Notes under the pieces: model-generated
Told to the model about the DNA's origin: nothing
Database searches by the model: none
Seen by the model: the letters and a program-made list of their open reading frames with translations, nothing else
Shown: positions 33,891 to 46,162 of the stretch, one piece after another
Layout: the number at the start of each line of letters is the position of its first letter
Numbering within the stretch: the first letter of the stretch is position 1
Source: Valencia hispanica
Lineage: Eukaryota; Chordata; Actinopteri; Cyprinodontiformes; Valenciidae
Length of the DNA: 64,000 nt
Direction of reading: 5' to 3'
NCBI GenBank assembly: GCA_963556495.2
Contig: OY747712.1
Location: 26,156,235 to 26,220,234 of the forward strand
Made by a program: the position numbers and the translations under genes

Positions 33891-34380
33891 GCGGAAGTGT
33901 GTTCCCGGCAGAAACAGGAAGCTCCGGAGGGGTAGAGGAGGCGAAGGGCAGTAGTGAGGAAGCTGGGGAAAGAAGCCTAAAAAGTCAGTATTTAGTGTTT
34001 GAGCAGGTGAAAAGGATAACTCTTTCCTGAAGAAAATGCTAGAGCCACCCTACTGTGCAGCTGGACATGTCTGGTTGGCCTGAAGCAGCAACGGGAGAGA
34101 GCCGATCTTGAGGCTAAGCAAGGAGACTGGAATGAACGCTGGAGGTAAGGTGTAAGCACACGCAAGTACAAGGGGTGCAAAAATCAATCGACACAAAGGA
34201 GGAGTACCAGGCGGGCTGTGTTTATATAGACCGCAGAGTAATTAGATATGTGATCCAGGCGTGAGACGCTAGGTGAATCAAGTTTGAGTAGTTTGCTAAG
34301 TGGGAAGTGGATTTTGGGGCGTGGTCCTGTTCCGGTCCTGGTCCTGCTACATTTGGCAGAATACAAATTATACAAAATGT

Positions 34381-35439
34381 CATATTACAATGAAATATAG
34401 GTATTTTTTAGCTCCCATAATATAATTTAGCTACAAGATCATCCTACTTCCACTTCAGGATGAAGTTAGAAGTTGGAAGCCCAACCTCCTTCAAAACAAC
34501 AAAACATGATCAGATGTTTGACTGTAAGTTCTGATGCACCTCAGAACTTTTTAGGTTGTGCATAGCTTCTTCATTGCGATGGGAGTACAAAGTATACTAG
34601 TTTACGAAACTAGACCCAAATTCTTCAACTCCTATTCCCAATATCTGACAGATGAAAGAACTGTGATAATTACGTTATCCTATTCAAGGTATAATATTTG
34701 ATGTTCCTTCATGGTTTTATCTGTATTTGGTTTACAAGAGATTTCTTATATGTAAGAGTGCAGCTGTGGTTCATTGACCTGAGGTTGCAGCAATCACACA
34801 CGCAATGGATCAAGGATTGTTGGAATCACGTGGATAGGAAATATAGTATTTCCTGTGTTTTGTGATAACACAAACGTGCTGGAGTGCAGAAAAGATTCCT
34901 AATATCTTCCCCTATAAGAAAAACAGCTCTGTTAAGTTCCTGTTCAAGCTATGCTTAAGCAAACACACCCAAAAGGCTGACTCTGGCTGCCCAGTCACAT
35001 GGCTATATCAGTATTACCAGCAAGTGATGGTGAATGCACAGGGGAAAAGCATGGAGATATATAATAACATTGTTATCAAAACTGAGATCACATGCAATCA
35101 CTGTAGCTACATTACCAGGGGACTGTTGATAAGCGTCTTCTGTGACAGCATCAGCAGTGCAATTCAGTTTGATTACTTTCTACTCGAAGAAAGAAAATTC
35201 AGATTCCATTTGTGTGTCTCCGAACCTCAAGATGAAATGAATGTGTATGGCTGAAAGTGAATATTTAACTCTGAGAAATGGTGAAGGTTATGCTTACCAA
35301 ATCTAATTAGATAATGAAATTTAAACTGCAGGATTGTCCGTGTGATTGTCATCCGTAAAGCTTCCATATTTTATCACCAACCCTTGCGTCACAAATAGAT
35401 GGCCTGAAGCAGCCTGATGTGATTTTTGGCTGTTAGGCT
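34381..35439. other. Unassigned AT-rich sequence
   Basis: A 130-codon frame at 34,862-35,254 is the longest here. It lacks recognisable domains, and an open frame of that length is expected by chance in this amount of sequence. I do not call it a gene. Confidence 0.35.
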
Positions 35440-35700
35440 TCACTGTGTCAAACATATTTCTTTATAAGAAGCTGTCCGTCCCCCACACCTTTCCCAGGGC
35501 TGTGCAGTCTGTCACCCAAACGGAGCGTGTCCATCTGTCCTTTCCCATTTACGCTATGTTGTTCTCACCACTGTGGAGCCCCGTCAATGTAACGCAGGGA
35601 CGGTTGACAGCTGTTTGTTGATTCGATGCCACGGCTTATTTCCTCCGCCTGTTTGTTTGGATGTCAGCGTTCAGTAACGTCAGCGGGTGAGCTGGTGTGT
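35440..35700. promoter_or_regulatory. Candidate conserved noncoding element
   Basis: A balanced-composition island in AT-rich DNA, free of recognisable repeats. It includes TTACGCTATGTTGTTC, GTTGATTCGATGCCACGG and CTGTTTGTTTGGATGTCAGC, with several CpGs retained. The idea of regulatory conservation is a guess from texture. Confidence 0.2.
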
Positions 35701-37314
35701 TTCTGTTTTGAAACCCACTTCTGACTTCAGGACACAGATACAAACACAGCTGGTCTTCTTTTCAGACAGGTGTGACCAACCTAAGTCAAGCAGAGGAATA
35801 AAAAAACCTACTGTATAACAGGTTTCAGAACTCTCTTGTGTGGTAATCAAAACAAACTTTATCATGTTTTTGTATATTGCGTGTTACCAGTATGCTTGTA
35901 AAGCAGTGTGTCTCAAATGTTTTAAACTGACTGCCATAAATTTTTTAGGTATCCATAGTACAGCATCAACAAATTTTAAGCTTTCCAAGTGCATGTACAC
36001 TGATAAATGGTTTCAATTTCAGTTCAGTTTATTTATTGTTTGAAAACAATAGTGCAGGCCTTTTTAAATTTTAGTGCATTATGACAAAAAATAAACTACT
36101 TTTAATCCACGGGCACTACATGACTGGTTGAATGACATGGTTTCATTTTACTCAAAAGTTAACATTTTCAAGTTCAAAGTTAGAGTAATTAATAGAAAGG
36201 TCCCATTAAGCTAAGTATGAAACTTGAAACTTTCTTTTCAACCCTGACTTTAATATCCAATATGGCTGCCATGCATATAATGGTTAGTGATAGTTCTAGT
36301 GTGCTTTTAAGGATTTTTAACACATTAAATATTTTTCAGTCTTCTTTGCAGTATGTTTTACAAAACAGTTTGAAAGTAGAAAATGCAAATAAAAAATGTG
36401 ATTAGCTTCTATTGCTTACATAGTAGTTACATCACTGAGCATTTTAATGAACAAATCCAGCTAATTTTCAAACTTGGAACAGTATAAATTTGGATTTTAT
36501 GTAATTTCTAGATCCATATTTTGGCTTAGAGGTAAACAGAAGTAATCATCAGCACTTATTCCTGGTTCACTGTTGTTGAGAGTTACTTTTTTCACCAATG
36601 CAGTTCACTTTTGAGAAGCTCTTGTTTGAAGTAAAGATCAAGGTTCTTTGACAATTAATCTTTTTAGTGTTTGGTAGTTATTATGTCCATATTATGGTTA
36701 TTTTGATTGTGTTTATGCAGCAAATAATCAGGGTAAAATTAGTCCTGTGACCTTTGATACTCTCATTGCCCCTTTGTTTTGCAGAGATCAGCTTGCTTTC
36801 TTTAAAAAAATTTTTACAGCAAAATGTTTATCCAACTTCTCATGATTTCTGTTTATTTTGGAGTATATCTAGATACACACAAAAAAACGTCTAAGTTATA
36901 TGTTCAACCCCAATTATTGGTTTTTGCAATTGGGACAGAAATTGGGTAGTTTTAAACAACTTTGTTTTCCAAAATGGCTTGCTGGATTAGAGCAGGGCTA
37001 TCTATTGCTAGTCATGCTCAGTTTTTACACTTTGACCAAATAATTGTTCATATTAATTGACAGGTAATATTTTATATAGTTTTATATGTTAGGAGGATTG
37101 TATTTATCCAAATGTAACCGTTTATCAAAAACATTTACCAGTCAATATGAGATTTTATTTATATTTTTAATTTTTTGCAGAAATAAACGTAATTTTAACT
37201 CAAGCATCAATTCTGTGATAAAGGGTTATGGGGTAATCTTTTCAACCAACTGTTTGGTGCCATTAACATCGGACATTTACTAAGTAGACAATTTTTTTTT
37301 CATTTAAAACCTAA
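35701..37314. other. Unassigned AT-rich sequence
   Basis: Nothing recognised; several poly-T/A tracts. Confidence 0.4.
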
Positions 37315-37318
37315 ATCC

Positions 37319-37508
37319 AGTATCCATCCATCCATCCATCCATCCATCCATCCATCCATCCATCCATCCATCCATACGTCCATCCATCCGTCCATACATC
37401 CATCCATCCATACATCCATCCCTTATCTGGAGGGGGGTGGGCTGGTGCCTATCTCCAGCAGTCACGGGGCAAGAGACGGGGTACACCCTGGACAGGTCGC
37501 CAGTCCAT
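37319..37508 (-). repeat. (ATCC)n-tailed retroposon, SINE-like
   Basis: An (ATCC)n array with a few variants (37,319-37,420) is followed by GGTGCCTATCTCCAGCAGTC, GGGGCAAGAGACGGGGTACA and CACCCTGGACAGGTCGCCAG. The same order occurs at 60,252-60,461 and 62,840-62,960. The array is the 3' tail when read on the minus strand. No clear target duplication was found for this copy. Confidence 0.75.
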
Positions 37509-37544
37509 CGCATCCTAATTAAGTATGATTAGTCAAATTATTGT

Positions 37545-38395
37545 TAAATTCAATTTAATTAAAAAATACTTTATTGATCCCAGAGGGAAATTAGTTGTTG
37601 TTGTAGCTCATACAATTAATCCTTTAAGGAGTGGTTGTTGATCATTATAGCCGTGGGCAGGAAAGATTTCCTGTAGCTGTCTGTGTTGCAGCGAAACTGA
37701 AGAACCCTCTGACTGAAGACACTCTGTTGTTGTAGGATAGTCTCATGAAGAGGATGCTCAGTGTTCTTCATATTTTTTTGATTTTATGAAGAATCCTTTT
37801 TTGCATTATCAACTCCAGTGATTCCACAGTAGTGCCAAGAACAGAACCAGCCATCTTCATCAGGTTGTTGAGCATTTTTATGTCCCTGGCTCTGATGCTG
37901 CTACCCCAACAATTGATGGCTGAAGAGATTTGTAGAACAGACTTGTAGAATATCTGCAGCATCTTGTTGGAAACCTTGAAGGACCCAAGCTTCCACAAGA
38001 AGTACAGTCTGCATTGTCCCTTCTTGTAGACGGCTCCACTGTTCAGTTTCCAGTCCAGTCTGTTGTCCAGGTGAATACCGAGGTATTTATACTCCTCAAC
38101 CACCTCCACTTCTTCACCCATGATGAAGTTTTTGACTTATCCCTGTTTCTTCTGAAATATACATTCATATCCTTTGTTTTGCTCACATTCAAGGTAAGAC
38201 AATTGTTTCATCACCATGCTACAAAGCGGTCCCCCAGCACTCTGTATTCAGCTACTTGTTTATATCTGATACACTGGACAATTGCAGAGTCATCTGAGTA
38301 TTTCTGCAGATGAGAGGTCTCTTACTTATTCTGAAAGTCTGAAGTGTACAGCGTGAAAAGTAATGGTGAGGGTATGGTCCCCTGTGGTGCTCATT
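37545..38395 (-). pseudogene. 5'-truncated LINE, same family as 38,745-41,150
   Basis: Minus-strand frame 37,768-38,121 (EEVEVVEEYKYLGIHLDNRL, SRLYFL-like, CWGSSIRARD, GSVLGTTVESLE, RRILHKIKKI-like) matches the C-terminal frame of the neighbouring plus-strand copy almost residue by residue. Its 3' UTR (TTTCCCTCTGGGATCAATAAAG on the minus strand) lies at about 37,565-37,600. The copy begins upstream near the RT B-motif region (about 38,390) with frameshifts. Together with the neighbour it forms a large inverted repeat. Confidence 0.88.
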
Positions 38396-38749
38396 TGCAC
38401 CAAATCAAATCAGTGCTGGTTCTGTCCATATTTGACACAAGCTTGGGTTAGTAAAATAACCACATTTTGGTTGTTTTTAACCCAGCAGTTTTTAAAGTGT
38501 AAAATATGATCTAAGTATTGAAAACTGGACAAAAGATTATACATTTTATGATGTTTTACACAAGGTTACATTTTATGCAACTGGTTTTGAGTTTTTTTTT
38601 TATAAAAATGAAGGAGTTGGCTGCTTGCATGGTTTATAGTAACACCCTATTTATCAAGTGTCATGATTTTTAGCCAGCAGAAAGATTTTCAGTTCATCCT
38701 TTTTTTGTTGTTGACAGTATTTATAGTATAGTCAGTATACTGTCATCAG

Positions 38750-39600
38750 TTCCGTTGTTGCTAAGCTACAGACACAGCACCCCAATGCATTTGTGGCAAT
38801 ACCTGGTGATTTTAATCATGCCTCGCTCTCCACTACACTTCCAACATTTCAACAGTTTGTCAGCTGCTCTACAAGGTAAACCGGACCTTGGATTTGTTTT
38901 ATGCAAATGTAAAGGATTCATACATGTCCAAACCAAGACCTCCTTTGGGACAATCAGATCACAATCTTGTTTTTCTCTGTTCAGAATATAAACCACTTGT
39001 TCAGAGGCAACCTGTGACAAAACGAACTGTGAGAAAATGGTCACAGGAAGCTGAAGAAGTCCTGCAGGGTTGTTTGGCATGATGACTCTTTGCCAAGCAC
39101 ATGGAGAGGACATCAATGCCATGACCAAGTGTGTGACTGACTATATAACCTTCTGTGTGGACAACATCATCCCCACCAGAACAGTGAGATGCTTCCCTAA
39201 TAACAAACCCTGGATCACCAGTGACCTGAAGGAACTGCTAAACAAGAAAAAAAGAGCCTTCAGGGAGGGAGACAGGGAATTACTGAGGAGTACACAGAAG
39301 CAACTTAAGGTCAAGATCAGAGACAGCAAGGAGACATACAGGAAGAAGCTGGAGAACAAACTACAGAGGAACAATATCAGAGATGTCTGGTCAAGAATGA
39401 GAAAGATCACAGGTTTTAAGGACAGGAAGGATTGGATAGATGGAAGTCTGGACAGAGCCAATGAACTGAACATATTCTTCAACAGGCTCAGTTCAGGAAC
39501 TAGCTCAGTATCCCCCTCTCCTGTTCCCAGCCAAACAGACATCCGACTCTCCTCAGCTTTCCTGTTACACCTCGGATGTTTTATCCTTCACCTCAGCCAT
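38750..39600 (+). pseudogene. LINE endonuclease C-part and linker
   Basis: The apurinic-endonuclease signatures GDFNH (38,805-38,819) and SDHN (38,954-38,965) are both present. An in-frame stop lies near 38,879 and another at 39,080. The reading then moves to the 39,070-39,612 frame, which encodes the basic linker: VRCFPNNKPWITSDLKELLN, KKKRAFREGD and VWSRMRKITGFKDRKDW. The N-terminal endonuclease half with its first catalytic residues is missing. Confidence 0.88.
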
Positions 39601-41077
39601 GGACTCTTCTAATTCCACAAGTTTGACTTCAACCAAGTTAGGAAATGCTGCTACCCCCTTTGCCTCCCCCTCCCACTTATCTGTCTCCATAAGTCAGGTG
39701 AAGAGGCAGCTGGAAAAACTGAACCGGAACAAGGCTGCAGGTCCAGATGGTGTCAGCCTCAGAGTCCTAAAGGCCTGTGCTGAGCAGCTTTGTGGGATTC
39801 TGCAGCACCTCTTCAACCTTAGCCTAACCCAGGAGAAGGTTCCAGTGTTGTGGAAGACATCCTGCCTTGTTCCAGTACCCAAAAGAACTCACCCATCAGT
39901 CATCAATGACTATAGACCCGTTGCCCTGACATCCCACATCATGAAGGTTCTGGAGAGACTCCTGTTGGCACCCCTGAGTAAGCAAACAAGAACGTATCAG
40001 GACCCACTGCAGTTTGCTTATCGCTGTGGAGTTGGAGTTGAAGATGCCATCATCCACCTACTTCAACCAACCCATTGTCATCTGGACAAAGCAGGCAGCA
40101 CTGTGAGGATCATGTTCTTTGATTTCTCCATTGCATTTAACACAATTCAGCCTGATTTGTTTTGTCAGAAACTCCTGAAGACACAGGTGGAGCGCTCAAC
40201 AATTGGCTGGATCAATGACTACCTGACCAACAGACCACAATTTGTGAGACTGAAAAATTGTGTGTCAAACCAGGTGGTCAGCAGCACAGGAGCACCACAG
40301 GGGACCGTACTCTCACCATTCCTTTTCACTCTGTACACCTCAGACTTCCAGTACAAATCGGAGACCTGTCATCTGCGATAATACTTGGATGACTCTGCAA
40401 TTGTCGGGTGTATCAGAGATGGACAAGAAGCTGAATACAGAGAGCTGGTGGACCGCTTTGTGACATGGTGTGGAAACAATCGTCTCACCTTGAATGTGAA
40501 CAAAACAAAGGAGATTATTGTAGATTTCAGAAGAAACAGGGATAAGTAAAAAACTGTTTCCATCATGGGAGAAGAAGTGGAGGTGGTTGAGGAGTATAAA
40601 TACCTCGGAGTTCACCTTAACAACAGACTGGATTGGAGGCGCAACAGTGAAACCATCTACAAGAAGGGACAGAGCAGACTGTACTTCTTGAGGAAGCTTA
40701 GGTCCTTCAGGGTTTGCAGCAAGATGCTGGAGATCTTCTACAAGTCTGTTGTGGAGAGTGTAATCTCTTCAGCCGTCATCTGTTGGGGTAGCAGCATCAG
40801 AGCCAGGGATTTAAAAAGGCTAAACAACCTGATAAAGAAGGCTGGTTCTGTTCTTGGGACAACTGTGGAAAATCTGGAGATGATAATGCAAAGAAGGATT
40901 CTTCATAAAATCAAAAAAATTATGGACAACCCTGAGCATCCTCTTCATGAGACAGTCATACAACAACAGAGTGTCTTCAGTCGGAGGCTTCTTCAGTTTT
41001 GCTGCAATACAGACCGCTACAGGAAATCCTTCCTGCCCACAGCCATCATCATCTACAACAACTCCTTAAAGAATTAA
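39599..41077 (+). pseudogene. LINE reverse transcriptase and C-terminal domain
   Basis: The frame 39,599-40,381 contains NKAAGPDGVSLRVLKAC, NDYRPVALTSHIMKVLERLL, motif A FFDFSIAFNTI and motif B GAPQGTVLSPFLF. A TAA at 40,379-40,381 immediately precedes motif C, here YLDD (40,382-40,393), where YADD or SDD is usual. A second stop falls at 40,546-40,548. The C-terminal frame 40,565-41,077 (YKYLGVHLNNRLDW, CWGSSIRARD, DRYRKSFLPTAI) is intact to its stop. The gene is inactivated by few changes, so insertion was fairly recent. Confidence 0.92.
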
Positions 41078-41150
41078 TTATATGAGCTATACCAACACTT
41101 AATTTCCCTCTGGGATCAATAAAGTATTTTTGAATTGAATTGAATTTGAA

Positions 41151-43040
41151 TTTCTACCAAAATGGGACTAAGTTCCATGACCTTTTTGAACTGCATTGCA
41201 TCTAACGTTCTTTTAACATCCACTCTCAGTGCGGCTATGAAGAACTCATGTTTGTTGACTGTCGGGAAGGGATTAAGAGTCCGTGGTTTTATAAGGCTTG
41301 GATATTTTCAGGTTATATGAGTTGAAACTAGTCTTAACCTTAACAGCCTAATCAGGTGTCAGAGTGATCAGATATCATTATGCATTCATTAAATGTTTAG
41401 TTTTTTTGTTAATACTTGAAATATAATAATTTTTTTTGAGATTTTAAAAAGGGTGGGAGTCTGATTTTAAAGTGTTATTTTGTTTACCAGGGTGTTCAAT
41501 GAAAATATCATCAGCACAGTATTCATTTAACCAAAAGTTCACATATACACAAAGAAGCTATTTCTACTAGATAGTGAGTCATGCTTTAAATCATGTGTGT
41601 GTGAAGCATGCAAACATTATTAAGAGGTTCAATCTCTGACTAAATGGTAGGGTGGGCAGGATGTGATCTAAACAACTTTAAATATGATATGTTTCATCCC
41701 AGACAGGCTCATTCTAACATAAATACTGTTCGAGGACATTTACTGACCACAGTGGCTCCAGTTTAATCAGACGGGTGCCATAACCAAAAACATACGCACA
41801 AAGACACCTTGTTGCCAGGAGAGGTGACAAGAGAATGAAAACATTTGTTCAAGATAACAACATTCCTAACAAACAACAGCTCAGTAGTGTTGTGATGTGT
41901 AGAGAGGTGTGCGTCTTAAAGCAAACAACTAGTCACATTTTAAAACTAGATGGACCACAGCAGCAAAACATCACAGCTGCTTCCACTCTGTCAACTCAAA
42001 ATCAATGAGAATAAAGCCATAGCAGGGGCGTTATCAATACTGCACACAGCAAGGACCTGTGGCAGAGGAATAAAGTTTTGTGTTGCAGCACAGTCATGGC
42101 AGGGGGACACTTCAGCATAAACTGTGTGAATCTGGTCTGTGTGTGTGCCATATAGGCAGCTTAGTTGGACATCTCCTTCAATACCAGCTGAGCATTATGA
42201 GATAGCATATTTCTAACACAGAAATGTATGCAGCCTACATTTCTTTAAATAAATGTTTCTGCTATACTATCATATTCTCTTAACACATTTCTTGAAACAT
42301 CAAAAATATTCCATAACTCCCCTAAACATGTCTTAATAACGCATTACTCGATTGAAGTTAAGTCAAAGACAAAGCAAATTATGTGTGTACCGTGTCCAAT
42401 GTTTTTTTTTTTATTCCACAACATAAAAACAAGTACTGGTGGGTGATATGACGATATTAGCTCCTGAAGGATCTGCTCCATACTCTTACACAGAAACATC
42501 AGTTTTGTTTTCCTCCTTTTAATCTAGGTTCATAAAGTAGCTTTTATGTAACAGGAGGATACTTTGCTTGAGGGCTGTTGAGGTTTTTCAGCTTATAAAT
42601 AAATTATTTTTTGGAGTTCGGGAATACTGTCTGACATCAAGGGTACTTTAAGTCTTTAACACTTCAACGTACTTATTGAATGTCAGTTGTACTTAAAACA
42701 AATTGTACAAATTGATTCAATTCTGTTTTGAAATGTTTTTTAGCCTGAATGGTCTGGTATACGTTTTTTAAAAGAGGTAATGCTTTGCATAATATTATTG
42801 GGCATAATAAAAAAATCATGATTATAATTTTGCCATATCACTCATCCCTAAAAAAAAACTGTAGATTCACAACATTAATCATTTTTAGGCATATTTTATA
42901 GTTTTCAAGTCCTTTCAGCCCCCATTAATACACTTCCTTAGGATTTAACAGTCTACCTAACTCAGGTTGTGTTTTTATCAAATGGTTCGCTTACAAATGT
43001 TACACTATGAACAAATAAAAATAAAATAAAAGCAAAATTT
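41151..43040. other. Unassigned AT-rich sequence
   Basis: Nothing recognised. Confidence 0.4.
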
Positions 43041-43049
43041 ATATCTTCT

Positions 43050-43310
43050 AAACTGAATAAATGAAATGGGGGTAGCAGTGGCTTGGGTGTCAGGGCAAGG
43101 TGGCCGAAGACCCTCTCCCTCCCTTGTTGGGGATAATTGGAAGGAGGAGGGGTGTTTGCAACAGGAAGACCATACGGTGTAAAACATCTGCCAAGTCTGA
43201 GTGCACACAGCTGTGAAGTGGGAGAGGCTGCTGTGTTGTGTCAATCCCGTGGTGCCGGATGCCGAAAGGACAGCAATAACAAAGTAAATAAATAAAATAA
43301 ATAAAACAGC
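43050..43310 (+). repeat. Probable retroposon fragment
   Basis: A G/C-richer block ends with GGTGCCGGATGCCGAAAGGA then CAGCAATAACAAAGTAAATAAATAAA. This resembles the GCCGAAAG...(AAC/AAT)n tail of a common fish retroposon. No target duplication is defined. Confidence 0.35.
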
Positions 43311-44099
43311 ATACAGCTACAATTGTTTGCCCATTGAGAACATGAACTGTACTTTATCAATGCTGTACTTGTGTTGTAATAAGCCGATGTCTCTTGGATG
43401 TATGACGTAAACCCAACTGGAAATCTGCGAATTTTGATGAATAAATTATCATTACTTTTGAGGTTTTACACATGTTGTATGTTAATAAAATCCTTCGATG
43501 GATTTTGGCAATTATTTTTTAACCAAAGGGTGTTTACATTGCCAGACCTTAAACTTTGAGTTATCACCATGAAATACCTAGAAAATTATCACTCACACAT
43601 TTTATGTCCAACTTAAACCGAGCTTGCCCTGCTTTGATGTAGATTTGGTTGGCAACAAAGCTAAACGGCCATATTCTAACATCACCTAAGGAATATTGTG
43701 CCATGCTAAATTCACATATAACTCTTGTTGACATTTCAAATTTATATAGCATTTAGCTATTTCTTGGAAGTAAAATTTCAGAAACATTATTATTCTTTAT
43801 AATAAAACTGCATGTCTGAATGTCAGTCTCTGTGAGTGACAATGACAACACTGATGTGTCAACACTCATTTTTACACAAAGTCAAGAATAGTGTGTTTCT
43901 TGTATTTCTGCCACCAGTCTTACTTATAAAGAAATATCTTGAGATTTTGTTAAAGCTTATTTCCTGATGACGTTAGAATGAATTATTCTCTGTGTTGAAA
44001 AAAGGGAAAATTACCATAAAAAAAGTAAATGAATATTTTAAATAAACCCTCCGCATTTTGACAAAGGCTTGGGAAGATTAAAGTAAGCAGGGCTTGTCT
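43311..44099. other. Unassigned AT-rich sequence
   Basis: Nothing recognised. Confidence 0.4.
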
Positions 44100-44350
44100 T
44101 CCCTTATCAGCACAGCCAGTTAGTCTTACACCTTGATGTGTCTTTGCTTCATGCGAGACATAAAGTAGAACCCCTCCCTGAAGCTGCGTATCTGATTCGT
44201 TGGGACAGGCATCTACTGCGTTCAGAGAAAAATTCTATCTATCAAGCAGCGAAGATGTAAAAATGTCTGCATTTCTTTAATGATGCGCTGTTAGTGCAGC
44301 CTGTCACTTCGCTCATCTCACCATGTAGATGAAGAAATCACATTCAATAA
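44100..44350. promoter_or_regulatory. Candidate conserved noncoding element
   Basis: Repeat-free, balanced composition with CTTATCAGCACAGCC, CTTGATGTGTC and TTTAATGATGCGC words and no coding frame. A weak call, made from texture only. Confidence 0.2.
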
Positions 44351-45344
44351 GAACAACAAACTTGTGGGCTCCAAATGATTTCAGCTAAGTCGCTAATTTG
44401 ATTTAAAGAAAGAAGACAATAAAATGGTTCTGAATTGTGTAATGCTTTATAGTACTGCATAATGAGCAACACAGGCTATATCATTACTACTTTACTATTT
44501 GCTAATTTTAGTTTAAGAAGTCTTTGAAGGTTTTTTGGCCAAGCTGTAATTTTGCCATACTGTAGCATACGTACAACTTTTACGTAGTTTATTCTAGTTT
44601 CAATAACTAATTTTGGTTGAAATGTTCATGCAGTCAAGGATAAATTTCCCACCATGTTTCTCTTCTCTAATGCAGCATTGTCGATCTTATCCTGATATCA
44701 TGCCCTGCTCCATTAGAGCTCAGCTGAAGTCTGCTGTAGCCTTTGCCATTTTGTCTGTAGGCTTTGTATTTTAATGAGTCGGCATAAAAACATCTCTTTC
44801 CCTCATGCTAGTTTTCTTATTCTTTTTGCACATGTTGTTCATTGTGAAGTTTCCTTGGGTTTCATGTTTTATTAATTTTATGTTTTTTATATTCAAGTAT
44901 AACTAGCAAGTGAATTCACTTCTTTTTTGACAGACTCATTGCTACCAAGAAAAACGGCTTGACAACGACTGTACTACAAGCTAGACCAACAAGAATAAAT
45001 GTGTAAAAAACCATTAATTTCAAACAAACTGTGGTATTTTTTTGTCCAACATTCCTTTGGCAAGTACACCAACATAAGCATTGTCACATACGAAGCACAT
45101 CACTGTCATTATCTAACAACATTATTTCAATCTCACAGAATTATTTTTGCCTGAAACTCTCAATGACGTGTAAAAAATTGTTTCAAACTTAAATACAACA
45201 ACAGCGTCACTGAAAAGCAAATGATATTGATTATTACAAGATGTTTAGTGGCAACCTCAGCCCAAGTGTGCATTTGTAAACACCTTAATCCAAACACCTT
45301 TCTGTGTGCGTGTAGGCGTTTGTGTGTGCGTGCATGTGTAAGCA
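44351..45344. other. Unassigned AT-rich sequence
   Basis: Nothing recognised apart from a short GT-rich tract at about 45,300-45,340. Confidence 0.4.
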
Positions 45345-45349
45345 TACTG

Positions 45350-46160
45350 GTGTATATAAGATTTCTGCATATGAGTGTTCAATAGCTGGTGTGAGGAGCC
45401 ATAGATCTCCCCCCCCCAGGACGTGATGCAGACATCCAAAGGACCCCCAGAACACAGGCTCCCCAGGTGGACCAATGCAAGATCGACCGCACCCCAGATG
45501 AGGAGAGCCCCAGGGAAACCACCCAGCAGCTACAATGCATAAGCCCCATGGGGCTACAGCAATGAGCCCATAGGGCAGCCAGCTATGCCAGGGCAGATCT
45601 GGCAATGGACTCAGAGGCCCGAAGGCACACCACCACCCAGCAAAGACCTGACATGAGATCACCGACATGGCCGTTGCCAAGCTGCAGAGGCCATGGCCAG
45701 CTGACGGCTGACATGTGCCACTGACACCCAATCTCAATGCCTCCCCCCCGCCCCACGGGCATGCCAAAGTGCCTCAAAATCAGCCACACCAGATGAACTT
45801 TATCCCCAAAACAAGCTCAACCAGCACTCAAGCACTAAACTCCACCAACCCCTGAATATCAGTCCTGCGCACCACTGAGCACCAAGACTAAACATCCAAC
45901 CAAAGTCAATCAGACCCATCAATAAACTGACCAAGTACTAAACACACAAAACAGGCGAATAAGCAGACACTGGACCCAACACCTGCCAAGCCACCCGACA
46001 GCTACCACCAAACAATAAACCTCCAGCATCCCCGGAGTTCATCTATGCAATACCCAAGAAACACCCAAACTGCTAAACCCATGTACACAGCACAGAAGTG
46101 TAACAAAACCTCCGACCAGTGCATCCTCTCAGGGCTCTCCCCTGTCAACAATCCGGTCAC
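45350..46160. repeat. C/A-rich interspersed repeat, probable retroelement fragment
   Basis: CCA/CCC-rich and T-poor over about 800 bp, with sharp compositional edges. Minus-strand frames up to 160 codons translate to Gly/Trp-rich text without domains, a by-product of composition. Such strand-biased blocks occur in 5' regions of fish retroelements. No termini were found. Confidence 0.45.
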
Positions 46161-46162
46161 AA

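Larger units (their letters stand above)
31270..34380 (-). mobile_element. DIRS/Ngaro-like tyrosine-recombinase retrotransposon, decayed
   Basis: Read on the minus strand, the order is a 5' region with a TATATAAA-type box (about 34,222-34,230), a remnant N-terminal region, then RT, RNase H and tyrosine recombinase. Reading frames shift several times. The 5' part before the RT is only about 700 bp, so the gag-like ORF is mostly lost. A LINE (31,641-32,454) splits the recombinase. RT and RNase H followed by a tyrosine recombinase rather than a DDE integrase define this order of retroelements. Split or inverted terminal repeats were not found, so the outer limits are approximate and DIRS versus Ngaro is undecided. 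Confidence 0.8.
38745..41150 (+). mobile_element. 2.4-kb LINE (non-LTR retrotransposon), 5'-truncated
   Basis: It contains the C-terminal half of the APE endonuclease, a linker, RT and a C-terminal domain. A 3' end AATTTCCCTCTGGGATCAAT AAAGTATTTTTGAATTGAATTG follows at about 41,100-41,145. The order and the short TGAATT tail fit the L2/Rex1-like group. The sequence is much better preserved than the other LINEs: few stops and about two frameshifts. The protein is broken across four open frames and cannot be active as it stands. Confidence 0.92.

Noticed and set aside
34862..35254. 130-codon ORF
   Set aside because: No domain, splice context or codon pattern; this length is expected by chance in 64 kb on six frames.
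45285..45789. 160-codon Gly/Trp-rich minus-strand ORF
   Set aside because: It arises from the C/A-rich repeat composition; no domain, and overlapping frames look alike.
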